Below, one piece after another: positions 53,261-62,085 of a stretch of DNA of 64,000 nucleotides; within the stretch, counting starts at the first letter, position 1; the number at the start of each line of letters is the position of its first letter. Under the pieces are notes generated by a model. It was not told the DNA's origin. It ran no database searches and saw only the letters and a list, made by a program, of their open reading frames with translations. This DNA is from Clostridium_AW sp963515715. GTDB taxonomy: Bacteria > Bacillota > Clostridia > Clostridiales > Clostridiaceae. The DNA is taken from assembly GCF_963515715.1 (NCBI RefSeq), contig NZ_CAUPZS010000022.1, forward strand, positions 1 to 64,000. The letters run 5' to 3'. Made by a program: the position numbers and the translations under genes.

Positions 53261-54007
53261 TTATATTTTTCCTACTGGTGCTATATAAACTACAAATTCA
53301 TCCTCACCATCAATTCTTAAAAATTTATCTATGGCAGGTTGGTCATAGGCACCTATGGCGCATGTTCTACAACCAATGGCCTCACATGCAAGATAGAGAT
53401 TTTGGCATACATGTCCTGCATCTAGTAACATGGTCTTGTGTGCTGAAACATGGTATCTCCACTCTCCTCTATAAGGAATGCAACTCCATATAAATGTTGC
53501 AGCACTTTTTCCTACAAAGGACTGACCAAGTGTTAATTCTGTTAATTTCCCCTCTAAATTTTCCTCATGAAAAAGAAAAATTAATTTATGGCTTAAAGCT
53601 AAGTAACGATATACTCCATTTTTTAATCCTTCAACTCGATTTATAACTAAATATGTTTCAAAGGGGTGTCTTGCTCCTCCAGAAGGTACAGTTCTCATGC
53701 TAGCATAATTATTAGCTGAAACCTTCTTCACTCCTTGCGTTGCCCAAAGAAGAAAAGATAACTCTTCTAGTGATAAACTCTCTTCTGTATGCCTTCTATG
53801 GCTTTTTCTATCTTTAATAATAGTTAATATATTTGTTTTCTTTAAAATTTCTTCACTTATCTCAGGCAAATCTATAAGCTCATCACTTCCATTATAAGAT
53901 TTTTCTAACGGAGGTTGAGGTAATTTCTTTTCCTGATCGGACTTTATGTCATCCCATTCTGTAAAATTAGATTTCATCCATTGACGTTGTAATTTTGCTT
54001 CATTCAT
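53261..54007 (-). CDS. SagB/ThcOx family nitroreductase-fold dehydrogenase
   Basis: A 248-aa FMN-dependent protein of the SagB/ThcOx group. Markers are LTIIKDRKSHRRHTEE near the FMN site, ELSFLLWATQGVKK, RTVPSGGARHPFETYLVI and a late GCRTCAIGAYDQ. SagB enzymes oxidise azoline rings in thiazole/oxazole-modified peptides, but stand-alone members with no SagC/D partner, like this one, have unknown substrates. No precursor peptide or cyclodehydratase is nearby. ATG 54007 follows AGGAGAGAG. Downstream lies the terminator 53207-53252. Confidence 0.88.
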   Translation of the reverse strand: MNEAKLQRQWMKSNFTEWDDIKSDQEKKLPQPPLEKSYNGSDELIDLPEISEEILKKTNILTIIKDRKSHRRHTEESLSLEELSFLLWATQGVKKVSANNYASMRTVPSGGARHPFETYLVINRVEGLKNGVYRYLALSHKLIFLFHEENLEGKLTELTLGQSFVGKSAATFIWSCIPYRGEWRYHVSAHKTMLLDAGHVCQNLYLACEAIGCRTCAIGAYDQPAIDKFLRIDGEDEFVVYIAPVGKI

Positions 54008-54051
54008 AAATTCTCTCTCCTAATAAATTATAGTTATTTAATTATCTTTAT

Positions 54052-54555
54052 TTAAAAACATCCCGATTTATCTTTATTTATCCTAAAAGATTTATTATCA
54101 ATTGCCCTCTGTACCGCTAATATACCATCTAAATGGTCATATTCATGTTGTATCAATTCTGATAAATCACCTTCAAACTCTAAAATGCAATCATTCCACT
54201 CTAAGTCTTTATAATAAACTTTACACTTTCTATATCTATATAACTTAACTTCTAAGCCTGGATAGCTCATGCAATCATCCCACATTTCAAATTTATCATC
54301 CTCTATAAATTCAAGTCTAGGATTTATAAATGCTATAGAATTATCATCAAAATTCATATATATTATTCTATAAAGCTCATTTATCTGTGGTGCTGCTATA
54401 GCTCTTCCAAAGCCATATTTATCTCTGAACTCCATCATTGTATCATGTAAATCTTCAATTATTTTCTTTGCCTTATGAAGTTCATCCCCTGAAACCTCCT
54501 TACAAACCTTATATAAATTTTCATTTCCTAATAAAAGTATTTCTCTTACAGCCAT
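54052..54555 (-). CDS. Peptide deformylase-like protein (divergent)
   Basis: A 167-aa protein of the polypeptide deformylase family, which removes the N-formyl group from nascent proteins using a bound metal. Motif 3 is intact: QHEYDHLDG. Motif 1 reads GRAIAAPQI and motif 2 WDDCMSYPG, whereas housekeeping enzymes have GxGLAAPQ and EGCLSxP. The metal ligands (one Cys, two His) are kept, but the surroundings differ, so it is probably an accessory deformylase or acts on a different substrate. It is not beside fmt or the usual translation genes. ATG 54555 follows GAGGGCGG. Confidence 0.85.
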   Translation of the reverse strand: MAVREILLLGNENLYKVCKEVSGDELHKAKKIIEDLHDTMMEFRDKYGFGRAIAAPQINELYRIIYMNFDDNSIAFINPRLEFIEDDKFEMWDDCMSYPGLEVKLYRYRKCKVYYKDLEWNDCILEFEGDLSELIQHEYDHLDGILAVQRAIDNKSFRINKDKSGCF

Positions 54556-54617
54556 GATTTCCGCCCTCTCATTTACATATTTATCTATGCATTTATTTAT
54601 ATATTTTAAATTTATAA

Positions 54618-55058
54618 TTATATATCTTTGCTCATAATTATCATTTTGTCATGTATTTCATACTCATTTCTTCTATAGAATCCCTCTGTTTTATCGGATT
54701 TTGCTGTAAGCAAATGTATATAATTCACACCTGTTTCTTTTAAATGTTTTTCTAAACATTTTAATATTTTACTTCCAATTCCATTTTTCTGAATGTTTGT
54801 ATCTATAAAAAACTCTTTTATGTTATAGTGGAATCCATCATACCATTGCTCATAGTTCCCCATAATTACCCCTACTATTTTATTGTCTTTCTTATAAACT
54901 AATCCTTTAAAATTAGGTGTTATATATATATCTTCTAATCTCTTACGAGCAGTGTTGAAGCTCCATTTATCATTCCAAGGCTCTGCATTAAATGCTGCTA
55001 TGAATAAATTTGAGCATTCATCTAAATTGCCATATTCAAAATTTTCAATGGATTCCAT
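54618..55058 (-). CDS. GNAT family N-acetyltransferase
   Basis: A GNAT enzyme of 146 aa. The acetyl-CoA loop is DTNIQKNGIGSKILKCLEKH (QKNGIG), followed by IHLLTAKSDKTEGFYRRNEYEI, a pattern common in antibiotic- or small-amine-acetylating clostridial GNATs. The substrate is unknown. Two ATGs exist; 55058 lies eight bases from GGAGG and is preferred to 55064, which is too close. No partner gene is evident. Confidence 0.86.
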   Translation of the reverse strand: MESIENFEYGNLDECSNLFIAAFNAEPWNDKWSFNTARKRLEDIYITPNFKGLVYKKDNKIVGVIMGNYEQWYDGFHYNIKEFFIDTNIQKNGIGSKILKCLEKHLKETGVNYIHLLTAKSDKTEGFYRRNEYEIHDKMIIMSKDI

Positions 55059-55092
55059 ATTCATATTCCTCCCTATAACTTAATTTGACATT

Positions 55093-55995
55093 CTATTTTT
55101 TATTTATTTCACTTTCATTTATTTTTTCTATAACTAACGTACCTAATGGACTTTCCAAATACTCCTTTTCCCTATACACATCTCTAAATTTTAAATAAAC
55201 CTCTTCTTCTATTTGCAATGTATGTCCACTTTCCACTATAGCTTGATTTTCATAGATATAATAAAATATATTATTAAATATTTCATTTATTTCAGATGCT
55301 TCTTTAATATCACCTAAATATGCAAAATCATTTACTCCAAATATGTGATTACCTTTTGTAAACATCCAAGTTCCATATTCCATTGGCATCTTAATAAAAT
55401 TTGTCCATAACATTAGCGGTGGTACTTCCCTAGATTCCATCAACATTTCTTTAGTAACTAAATCTTCAACAACATATGCTGGCTGACATGTCCAGGCATC
55501 TTCATTAATAATCCCTACTAATCCTTTTTCCTTAAAGCCATATATTACTTTATATAAAGCTATGTATTTTTCTGAAGGATCTAGATTTTGTCCATCATAG
55601 TAGCAAATTATATGCGCTTTATGATTTCTAATATTATCTTTATCCTCTGGCTTCCAATAAGAACAATCCACAGTATAATTGATAACGTCATCTGGCAAAG
55701 GAGCATTAAATCCAACTAATTTTATCTTGTGATCATCAAATTCAATCACAGCCAACAATGCTTCTCCATTGTTCAATTCCTCTTCTGCTGTAACTTCTAC
55801 CCCTGCATTTATTTTTTCTATTTTCTCTATTCTTTCACTTAGGTTTTTTCCATCTATTATAGGAAGGTTATCAAATACCATTATTAGTGTTGGTTTATCT
55901 TCTAAATTTAAATCTTTATCTTCATTCTCTTCTTTATGTTGATTAAGCTCATTTTTATTTTCTTTTCTACCAAAAAATTTATCTATTAATCCCAT
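55093..55995 (-). CDS. DUF4026/DUF4261-like protein
   Basis: A 300-aa cytosolic protein. After a charged N-terminal linker (MGLIDKFFGRKENK and an acidic stretch), the C-terminal two thirds resemble DUF4026/DUF4261. The matching blocks are WTCQPAYVVEDLVTKEML, EVPPLMLWTNFIKMP and a final EIEEEVYLKFR-type segment. These families are common near immunity and toxin genes but have no known activity. ATG 55995, seven bases from GGAG, is more likely than the GTG at 56022, which overlaps the stop region of the GrpB gene. Family identification is tentative. Confidence 0.6.
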   Translation of the reverse strand: MGLIDKFFGRKENKNELNQHKEENEDKDLNLEDKPTLIMVFDNLPIIDGKNLSERIEKIEKINAGVEVTAEEELNNGEALLAVIEFDDHKIKLVGFNAPLPDDVINYTVDCSYWKPEDKDNIRNHKAHIICYYDGQNLDPSEKYIALYKVIYGFKEKGLVGIINEDAWTCQPAYVVEDLVTKEMLMESREVPPLMLWTNFIKMPMEYGTWMFTKGNHIFGVNDFAYLGDIKEASEINEIFNNIFYYIYENQAIVESGHTLQIEEEVYLKFRDVYREKEYLESPLGTLVIEKINESEINKK

Positions 55996-56018
55996 TGCTA
56001 TTCTCCAACTTTCTATTT

Positions 56019-56567
56019 TCACTTATTTCCCTTTGCCCATTTTTCCGCTTTTTTATCTATCTCCTTTATGAATGCATCTTTCCCATTACAATAAGCTTCA
56101 ATATCATATTTAAACTTTTTAGCCAATTCATTCTTTAATTCACTGTATTGATTTGCTTCTTTAGGATGAGCCACTAGATAGTCTCTAAAATTTATGTGCC
56201 TGTGTATTTCTGAATTTCCGCTTTGAAAAATATGAATGTGATGTGTTCTATTATACAATCCTTTTAAAAGGAATCTACGACCTTTTATTCTGTATTCTCC
56301 TTTAGGTATATATCCTAAACTCTCCATTTCATTATTATACTTATCAACATTATTTATATCTTTAACTTCAATTAAAATATCTATTATAGGTTTTGCCTCT
56401 ATCCCTGGAATGGCTGTACTACCAATATGGTGAATTTGAATTATTTCTTCCTTCATTATATTATGTATTATTTTTGATTCTCTTAAATATTCTTCTTTCC
56501 ATTTAGGGTCATGTGGAACTACTTCTATTATTCTTACCTGACTTTCTCCATTCACACCTATATCCAT
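56019..56567 (-). CDS. GrpB family (nucleotidyltransferase fold) protein
   Basis: A GrpB/UPF0157 family protein of about 182 aa. The family hallmark is HIGSTAIPGIEAKPIIDILIEV (about 40-61; HIGSTAIPG and K-P-I-I-D), a minimal nucleotidyltransferase active site with the paired acidic residues. YNRTHHIHIF and FRDYLVAHP follow as usual. Some relatives are fused to dephospho-CoA kinase; the reaction is not established. The start is uncertain: ATG 56567 sits right on GGAGG, and GTG 56555 would be better spaced. It probably shares a transcript with the DUF4026-like gene. Confidence 0.88.
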   Translation of the reverse strand: MDIGVNGESQVRIIEVVPHDPKWKEEYLRESKIIHNIMKEEIIQIHHIGSTAIPGIEAKPIIDILIEVKDINNVDKYNNEMESLGYIPKGEYRIKGRRFLLKGLYNRTHHIHIFQSGNSEIHRHINFRDYLVAHPKEANQYSELKNELAKKFKYDIEAYCNGKDAFIKEIDKKAEKWAKGNK

Positions 56568-56605
56568 CCTCCATTAATTTTATTAATCATGTAATATAGC
56601 TATAA

Positions 56606-57325
56606 TTATACTTCTCTAGAGTTACTATAGTCATTATCTGTGTTCTTAAAATCAGCCCTTAAATTGTTAAAATCAGAATAACATTCATTGCTCACAGGAA
56701 CTATTATATCAGAGGCCTCTAATATTCCAGTGTTGTGCAATAATGCATAATTAATTACATGTTTTAATGCTTTTAAATTGTCCTCATCCATTATTCTTGA
56801 AACTAAATTTTCATAGGCAGGATCTTCTATTAACTCTTTTAAATAACTCAACTTAGAATTATCTATATACCCGCCTCCACAATAGTTTCTAGTTATTAAT
56901 CCATCGCCTTCATCTTCAATTTCCTTAAATGTATCTGGTGAAAGTTCCACTAAACTTTCTAGTAGTCCATTAAATGTTTTCTTACTGTTATTTAATAGTT
57001 TATTAGATATTCTTTGACTCTCGCTTTCTTCCATACAAATAAAACTTATACATCCTTGTCTTGAATACCAATATGGGTGAATATATCCCGCTATTGCTGC
57101 AGCGGCAAATCCATAGGATTCTCCAAATTCACACTCTCCATTAAGCAATTCATCTCTGAATTCTTCTAATCTCATATATATGTTTTTAATACTCTCTTGC
57201 TTATTATCGTCTTTTGATATCATTAACGCTCTTTCTTCTGCTAAGCTTGGCTTTTCAATAACATCAAATACAAAAGTTTTTAATTCCTCCCTTGTAATTG
57301 GATGAAATGTTATGTCAAATCCCAT
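56606..57325 (-). CDS. Hypothetical protein, 239 aa
   Basis: I do not recognise this protein. It begins MGFDITFHPI, a phrase resembling DUF1877-type small-protein families, and has no signal peptide, membrane segment or nucleotide motif. A glycine-rich NYCGGGYI lies near residue 160, and the C-terminal ~50 residues look helical then disordered. ATG 57325 follows GAGGAG. It is separated by 38 nt from the GrpB gene and could belong to the same transcription unit. Its partner and role are unknown; immunity-type proteins of polymorphic toxins often look like this, but no toxin gene is near. Confidence 0.6.
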   Translation of the reverse strand: MGFDITFHPITREELKTFVFDVIEKPSLAEERALMISKDDNKQESIKNIYMRLEEFRDELLNGECEFGESYGFAAAAIAGYIHPYWYSRQGCISFICMEESESQRISNKLLNNSKKTFNGLLESLVELSPDTFKEIEDEGDGLITRNYCGGGYIDNSKLSYLKELIEDPAYENLVSRIMDEDNLKALKHVINYALLHNTGILEASDIIVPVSNECYSDFNNLRADFKNTDNDYSNSREV

Positions 57326-57406
57326 AATTATTTCTCCTCTTTGTATTTATTATAAATTAATTATCTAAAGAAATTTTCTATTATCAGCTTTTATTTACAT
57401 ACACTT

Positions 57407-58009
57407 CTACTCTCGTTCACAGGAAAAACAAAAATAATCACTATCATCTATTTTAATGTTTTTAAAATTATATTTATTTGAAAGCTCTAATAATGTAACG
57501 TCTTCTGGTATAGGTTCCTTTTTATCAGAAACATATCCTATATTTTTATGATGTTCTTTTAAACCATCTCTTGTTTTAGAATGGGCGATAATAAATTTCC
57601 CACCTATTTTTAAATTATTATAAGCATTTTTAAAGACCATATCTAGATTATTAAAATGAGGTATACTATTATAAATAATTATATAATCAAAAGGATTCTC
57701 AAATGACACTATGGTTTCAAAGTCTGCTTGTCTAACATCCACTTCTGGATAAATATTAAGAAATTCATTTACCATATTTTCTGATATATCTATTGCAATA
57801 TATTTGGAAAGATTTTTGTCTTTAAGAATAGAAAAAAGAATTCCAGTTCCACAAGCTACATCTAAAACTGTGTCATTTTTTTCAATGTTAAACTTCTCAA
57901 TAAAGTCAAAGGCTACATCATAATTTCTCTTTGGTATATTGCTATTCCATTGTTTTGCTTTTTCATCAAACTCATTAATTTCAATCTGGTTTTTTAATTT
58001 ACTTTCCAT
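57407..58009 (-). CDS. Class I SAM-dependent methyltransferase
   Basis: A 200-aa methyltransferase with a Rossmann fold. Motif I DTVLDVACGTGILF binds SAM, motif II VDVRQADFE provides the acidic residue after the adenosine, and YIIIYNSIPHF follows as motif post-I. KIGGKFIIAHS near 135 matches motif III. Acceptor unknown; the family includes small-molecule and ubiquinone-type enzymes. ATG 58009 follows GGAGG. Confidence 0.9.
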   Translation of the reverse strand: MESKLKNQIEINEFDEKAKQWNSNIPKRNYDVAFDFIEKFNIEKNDTVLDVACGTGILFSILKDKNLSKYIAIDISENMVNEFLNIYPEVDVRQADFETIVSFENPFDYIIIYNSIPHFNNLDMVFKNAYNNLKIGGKFIIAHSKTRDGLKEHHKNIGYVSDKKEPIPEDVTLLELSNKYNFKNIKIDDSDYFCFSCERE

Positions 58010-58079
58010 TTAAAGTCCTCCTTACAGTATATAAAGCATAAGATTTTACATTCTACCAATTATACCATTTAAACATTTA

Positions 58080-59354
58080 CTATATATTAATTATTTTTTT
58101 TACCTTTGATAAGAATGAAAGATAGATAAATAATACTAGGTACATAGCATAATCAGCAAAAATAACTATATTTATATTTATTTTTTCACCTAAAACTCCA
58201 GCAATCACCATACCTAATGGCATTAAAGCAGATGACAAAGTACGGCTAAATGCAAATACTTTTGATCTCATATTTGAAGGCACGCTATTTTGCATACTTG
58301 ATTGAATTAATGAATTTGTTATAGCTATAGAAAATCCATTAATAAAAAACAAAACAGCAATTAAATGAAAGTTTAAAGTAATGGAGAAAATTATCATTGT
58401 GATAGCCGTTGTAATTCCACTCCATATGAAGGCATAAAATTTATTTTCCTTTTTTAGCTCCAATATAGATAAGCTAGTAAATCCAAGAAACATTCCAAAT
58501 GTATTAATTGCCATTGCTATTCCATACTGACCTATGCCAAGTTGATTATTCATTTTAAACCAAGGTAGTGTAAGAGTTATTGACATTGAAGCACAAAAGT
58601 TTAAAAAAGAAATTGTTATATAAAGATATTTTAGCCCCTTCGCGTTTTTTACAAAATTTATTCCCGCCTTCATATCCTCCCAAAAACTTGAGTCTTCTAG
58701 GGATATTTCAATTTTAGGTATTTTAATAAAATATTCAGTAGCAGCTGAGAATAAGAAGCTTATTCCATTTAATAAAAATACTATAGGTGCTCCAATAATT
58801 TGAACTAAAAAACTTCCAAAAGCATATCCTGTTATATCATTTCCTGTAGTCATTAAAGAAAATGTTGAGTTTGCTTTTAGTAATTTAGATTTCGGAACGA
58901 TGTCTGGTATTGATGAATCAATGGTTGGATTAAAAAAGCAACTGCATATACCCACAATAATACCAACTAGAAGAATCATCCATACTTTTAAGACTCCTGT
59001 TATTGCTGCTATTCCTACAAGAACTATGGATAGCCCACTAATAGCATCTGTAATAACTAATATTTTCTTTCTGTCATGCCTATCAATAAATGCCCCTGCA
59101 AATGGGGATATAAAAACTTCAGGTAAAACAGTAGCCGCCATAAGTGCTCCCATTAATGCTGTTGAGCCTGTCTTATCAAGAATCCAAAATCTAAGTGCTA
59201 TATCATAAACTGTATTGCCAAAAATTGATACTAATTGGCCTTGCAGTAATAAAATAAAATTTATATTCCACAGCTTTTCTCCTAATCTTTTCTCAGTTCC
59301 CAAGTTAATAACTAAGTCCGACTCTTCTCCTTTATTTCCAATTCCTTTTTCCAT
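58080..59354 (-). CDS. Major facilitator superfamily exporter
   Basis: A 424-aa MFS protein with twelve membrane helices. The loop after helix 2 reads AGAFIDRHDRKKILVITD, a variant of the DRxxRR signature, and the protein looks like the macrolide/tetracycline efflux (MefA/MdtG-like) group. It probably exports drugs or metabolites by proton antiport. ATG 59354 is spaced right from AGGGGG; the frame extends to 59375 without a better SD. It is preceded by a small membrane protein gene (59413-59799). Confidence 0.9.
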   Translation of the reverse strand: MEKGIGNKGEESDLVINLGTEKRLGEKLWNINFILLLQGQLVSIFGNTVYDIALRFWILDKTGSTALMGALMAATVLPEVFISPFAGAFIDRHDRKKILVITDAISGLSIVLVGIAAITGVLKVWMILLVGIIVGICSCFFNPTIDSSIPDIVPKSKLLKANSTFSLMTTGNDITGYAFGSFLVQIIGAPIVFLLNGISFLFSAATEYFIKIPKIEISLEDSSFWEDMKAGINFVKNAKGLKYLYITISFLNFCASMSITLTLPWFKMNNQLGIGQYGIAMAINTFGMFLGFTSLSILELKKENKFYAFIWSGITTAITMIIFSITLNFHLIAVLFFINGFSIAITNSLIQSSMQNSVPSNMRSKVFAFSRTLSSALMPLGMVIAGVLGEKININIVIFADYAMYLVLFIYLSFLSKVKKIINI

Positions 59355-59412
59355 AGTTCCCCCTAAGCTATACAAAATTTAAAATAATTATATAAAGAAC
59401 AATTTTTTATAT

Positions 59413-59799
59413 CTAGAAAAATTCTTTTTTCAAAATAATAACAAGCATTAATACTATACTTATAATAAGGGAGTTAAATATTAAATATTTTTTATTAATT
59501 TTTTTATGATTAAACATATATTCAGTAATATAGATCATAGCAATATCAACAATTAAAATAGATACAAATAAGATAATTAAAGTGACTATATTGTTTATTG
59601 GATTAGTAGTTACAAGTTTATCTATTACATTTGCAATGGCTATAGTACTGGAAAAAGCAACATCTAATATAATAATTTGTTTTTTAGTTTTACTTTTTCT
59701 AAAAATAAAATATATTCCTACCCCAAAAACAAAGAAATTAATACTAGTTCTGTATAAGAAATATATTAATAGATTTATAACAAACTGTAATAATTCCAT
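59413..59799 (-). CDS. Small four-helix membrane protein
   Basis: A 128-aa protein with about four predicted membrane helices, rich in I, L and F, with no recognisable family. The short loops carry lysines (RKSKTKKQ, NHKKINKK), so orientation follows the positive-inside rule with basic loops in the cytosol. ATG 59799 follows GAGGGG. It lies 58 nt upstream of the MFS exporter on the same strand, so it may be an accessory to it, but this is inference. Confidence 0.6.
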   Translation of the reverse strand: MELLQFVINLLIYFLYRTSINFFVFGVGIYFIFRKSKTKKQIIILDVAFSSTIAIANVIDKLVTTNPINNIVTLIILFVSILIVDIAMIYITEYMFNHKKINKKYLIFNSLIISIVLMLVIILKKEFF

Positions 59800-59969
59800 A
59801 TTTAAATTCCCCTCTATAAAGTTCTAACAATCTTAAATAATTTACTATTAATTAGCTGCAAGAGCTGTAATTTTATAATTTATCCCTAGTTTATAGTATA
59901 TAACTTTTAATCCTTAATTTTCAATATATTGAGCTATTTTACAGAGATATATGGAAATTTAAAGCTCAA

Positions 59970-60016
59970 AATTAAAAGAGTTATTGATAAGTATTATATC
60001 AACAACCCTCTTAATT
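59970..60016 (-). terminator. Strand-specific terminator after the serine hydrolase gene
   Basis: Arms 59970-59989 and 59997-60016 are complementary over 20 positions except three. On the minus-strand RNA those three become G-U pairs; on the plus strand they are A-C mismatches. The hairpin therefore folds well only in the minus-strand transcript, 31 nt past the stop, and TTTTG follows. Confidence 0.75.
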
Positions 60017-60046
60017 TCTTGGTTTAGAATTACATAAGAGAATTTT

Positions 60047-61399
60047 TTAATCAATTCGAATTGCTTTTTCACCACCAGATTGATAAATAACTAACTCACA
60101 AACTTTTCCTTTTTCATCTTTTAAAAACTCCACTTCAACTAAAGCATGTTTTATAAAAAACCTTGTCTCTGATAAAGGTAGCAATTCATATGGTGGTCGC
60201 ATTAACATTTGAAAAAATAGTTTTTCATCTTTTTTTGTAACTATTATTTTCAACTCAGGAGCTAAAAGATATGTGCCTATATATTGGTCATAAACACTTT
60301 TATCTATATTTGCTACTTCTTTTTCCTTAGGAACTTCTGGAATGACATATGGTTTATCAAACAAGATTTGCTGTACTGCTAAAATGGTTTCTTGTTGAAA
60401 GCCTATATTTTGTTCAAAATTGCATAGATATATAATTGTTTTATCCTCATCTATATAACGAAATAAATAAGTGTTATATCCTGGCCATCCACCACTATGA
60501 CTAACTATCCTTCCCATATCATCGTCATAATCAATAATCCATCCAAATCCATAGTCAAAGGTTTTTTTATTATTTAAACATACCGGTGCAAAAGCTTCTT
60601 CTAATTTTTCTCTAGTCACTAGCTTTTCTGAATATAATGCTCTATCCCAAATAAATAGATCTTCAAGATTTGAACTTATCATTCCATCTCCCTGCATTCC
60701 ATCTAAGAATACAACATATTCTGTTCCATCTAATTTATCTGGAAGCTCATATGTCTCTGACTCATGAGAGTACACATATCCATAAGCATAATCAAATATT
60801 TCTTCTTGGCGATATCTACGGTTATATACTCTTGAATTCTTCATACCAAGTGGCTGAAAGATGTATTTAGCCATATATTTCTCGAAACTCATCCCTGTTA
60901 CTCTTTCTATAATCAAAGCAAGAATAACATATCCGGTATTACTATACTCCCACTTTTCATTAGGTTGAAAATACATAGATGGTTTATATTTTTTTAGCAT
61001 TTCTAATACATTTTCATTATTAGCAATCTTATTATAATTCCATTTTTCTAGAAAGAGAACAGAGTAATCTGGCAAACCGGATGTATGATTAAGAAGTTGT
61101 CTGATTGTAATTCCCTTGTAAGGAAAATCCGGAATCCATTGCTCAATCAAGTCTTCATAGTCAAGTTTCCCTTGTTCCTTTAAAATCATAATTCCCATGG
61201 CAGTGAATGGCTTAGATACAGAGGCTAATTCAAATACAGAATCAGCGGTCAGTGTACGATTAGTTGATGTATCTGCAATACCAAAGGCTTCTTTATAAAT
61301 TATTTCTCCACCATCTGCTACTAAAACTGCTCCATTAAATTGGCTTTTCTCAGCTAAATCCATAAATAAATTATGAAGTTTTTCTTGTTTTTTATTCAT
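60047..61399 (-). CDS. Beta-lactamase-class-C-like serine hydrolase
   Basis: A 450-aa penicillin-binding-protein-fold hydrolase. The catalytic SxxK is S60-V-S-K63 (ELASVSKPFTA), and the second motif YxN is YSNTGYV (about 156). In place of KTG, HSGGWPGYNTYLF is visible near 300. There is no signal peptide, so it is probably cytosolic, or a D-alanyl-type peptidase or esterase of unknown substrate. A C-terminal ~90-residue beta-barrel (YDQYIGTYLLAPELKI) is a DUF3471-like extension. ATG 61399 follows AAGGGGG. The MarR gene is 160 nt upstream. Confidence 0.87.
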   Translation of the reverse strand: MNKKQEKLHNLFMDLAEKSQFNGAVLVADGGEIIYKEAFGIADTSTNRTLTADSVFELASVSKPFTAMGIMILKEQGKLDYEDLIEQWIPDFPYKGITIRQLLNHTSGLPDYSVLFLEKWNYNKIANNENVLEMLKKYKPSMYFQPNEKWEYSNTGYVILALIIERVTGMSFEKYMAKYIFQPLGMKNSRVYNRRYRQEEIFDYAYGYVYSHESETYELPDKLDGTEYVVFLDGMQGDGMISSNLEDLFIWDRALYSEKLVTREKLEEAFAPVCLNNKKTFDYGFGWIIDYDDDMGRIVSHSGGWPGYNTYLFRYIDEDKTIIYLCNFEQNIGFQQETILAVQQILFDKPYVIPEVPKEKEVANIDKSVYDQYIGTYLLAPELKIIVTKKDEKLFFQMLMRPPYELLPLSETRFFIKHALVEVEFLKDEKGKVCELVIYQSGGEKAIRID

Positions 61400-61459
61400 A
61401 AAAATTCCCCCTTTGAATTAAACATTTAAAACAAAATAACTAATAAAACATTTTAAGAA

Positions 61460-61488
61460 TATATAAAGATACTTATATAATTTTTCAA
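61460..61488 (-). promoter_or_regulatory. Candidate promoter of the serine hydrolase gene
   Basis: On the minus strand, TTGAAA (61488-61483), a 17-bp spacer and TATATA (61465-61460) form a plausible sigma-A promoter about 60 nt upstream of the start codon. Confidence 0.5.
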
Positions 61489-61491
61489 TAG

Positions 61492-61535
61492 AAATATTTT
61501 AGTTTTTTGCTTTAGAAATATAAACATTTTAGTTT
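61492..61535. repeat. Pair of 14-bp direct repeats upstream of the serine hydrolase promoter
   Basis: AAATATTTTAGTTT (61492-61505) and AAACATTTTAGTTT (61522-61535) match at 13 of 14 positions. They are 30 bp apart, about three helix turns, directly upstream of the -35 box. They may be activator sites. Confidence 0.55.
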
Positions 61536-61558
61536 ACTTAATTAAAGAGTAAAAAAAA

Positions 61559-62008
61559 TTATTTTTGTTGTAGTTCTTTTTCAATAGCCCTCTTAAATTT
61601 TAGTGAAAGTTTTCTTAAAACTACAATCTCATCCCAATCCAGTTTTGAGTAAAAGCGATTAATAATAGAACGTTCAACCTCTTCGTATCTTTTAAAATAC
61701 TCAACACCTTTTGTATCCATTTCAACAAAGATCTCTCTACGATTACTAGGATTAATTTCTCGCTTTATATATCCTTCTTTTTCTAGTTTACTGACAATTT
61801 GACTAACTGCACTAGATGTAATTTCCATAGCTTCAGCAATTTCACTTATATTGAGACTTCCATGTTTATATACCAACTCAAGCAAAACACCTTGCTTTGT
61901 TGTTATTTCATCATCCATTAATTCTCTATATTCCTGTAATAACATCATGCTACATGCATAGTCTGCTTCTCTCATCTCTTTTACATATTGAATAAGTTCC
62001 TCATTCAT
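61559..62008 (-). CDS. MarR family transcriptional regulator
   Basis: A 149-aa winged-helix regulator: LLELVYKHGSLNISEIAEAM, SSAVSQIVSKLEKEGYIKRE (recognition helix) and the wing SNRREIFVEMDTKG, the standard MarR layout. It would bind DNA as a dimer and be released by small phenolic or drug ligands. ATG 62008 is eight bases from GGAGG. It is divergent from a MATE exporter gene and upstream of a serine hydrolase gene. By analogy with MepR-MepA it probably represses one or both. An operator-like palindrome overlaps its promoter at 62042-62057. Confidence 0.9.
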   Translation of the reverse strand: MNEELIQYVKEMREADYACSMMLLQEYRELMDDEITTKQGVLLELVYKHGSLNISEIAEAMEITSSAVSQIVSKLEKEGYIKREINPSNRREIFVEMDTKGVEYFKRYEEVERSIINRFYSKLDWDEIVVLRKLSLKFKRAIEKELQQK

Positions 62009-62041
62009 TTTAGCAACCTCCATTGTTAAGATACCTTAATA

Positions 62042-62057
62042 ATTAATATGTATTAAT
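62042..62057. promoter_or_regulatory. Candidate MarR operator
   Basis: ATTAATA and TATTAAT flank TG, giving an inverted repeat of two 7-bp arms with 34 nt between it and the marR start. It overlaps the downstream end of the marR -10 box, the usual place for autorepression. Confidence 0.55.
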
Positions 62058-62085
62058 AATATATCTTTTTCTTATCATTTGCCAA
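62056..62085 (-). promoter_or_regulatory. Candidate marR promoter
   Basis: Minus-strand TTGGCA (62085-62080), an 18-bp spacer and TATTAT (62061-62056). It precedes the MarR start by about 45 nt and abuts the palindrome. Confidence 0.5.
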
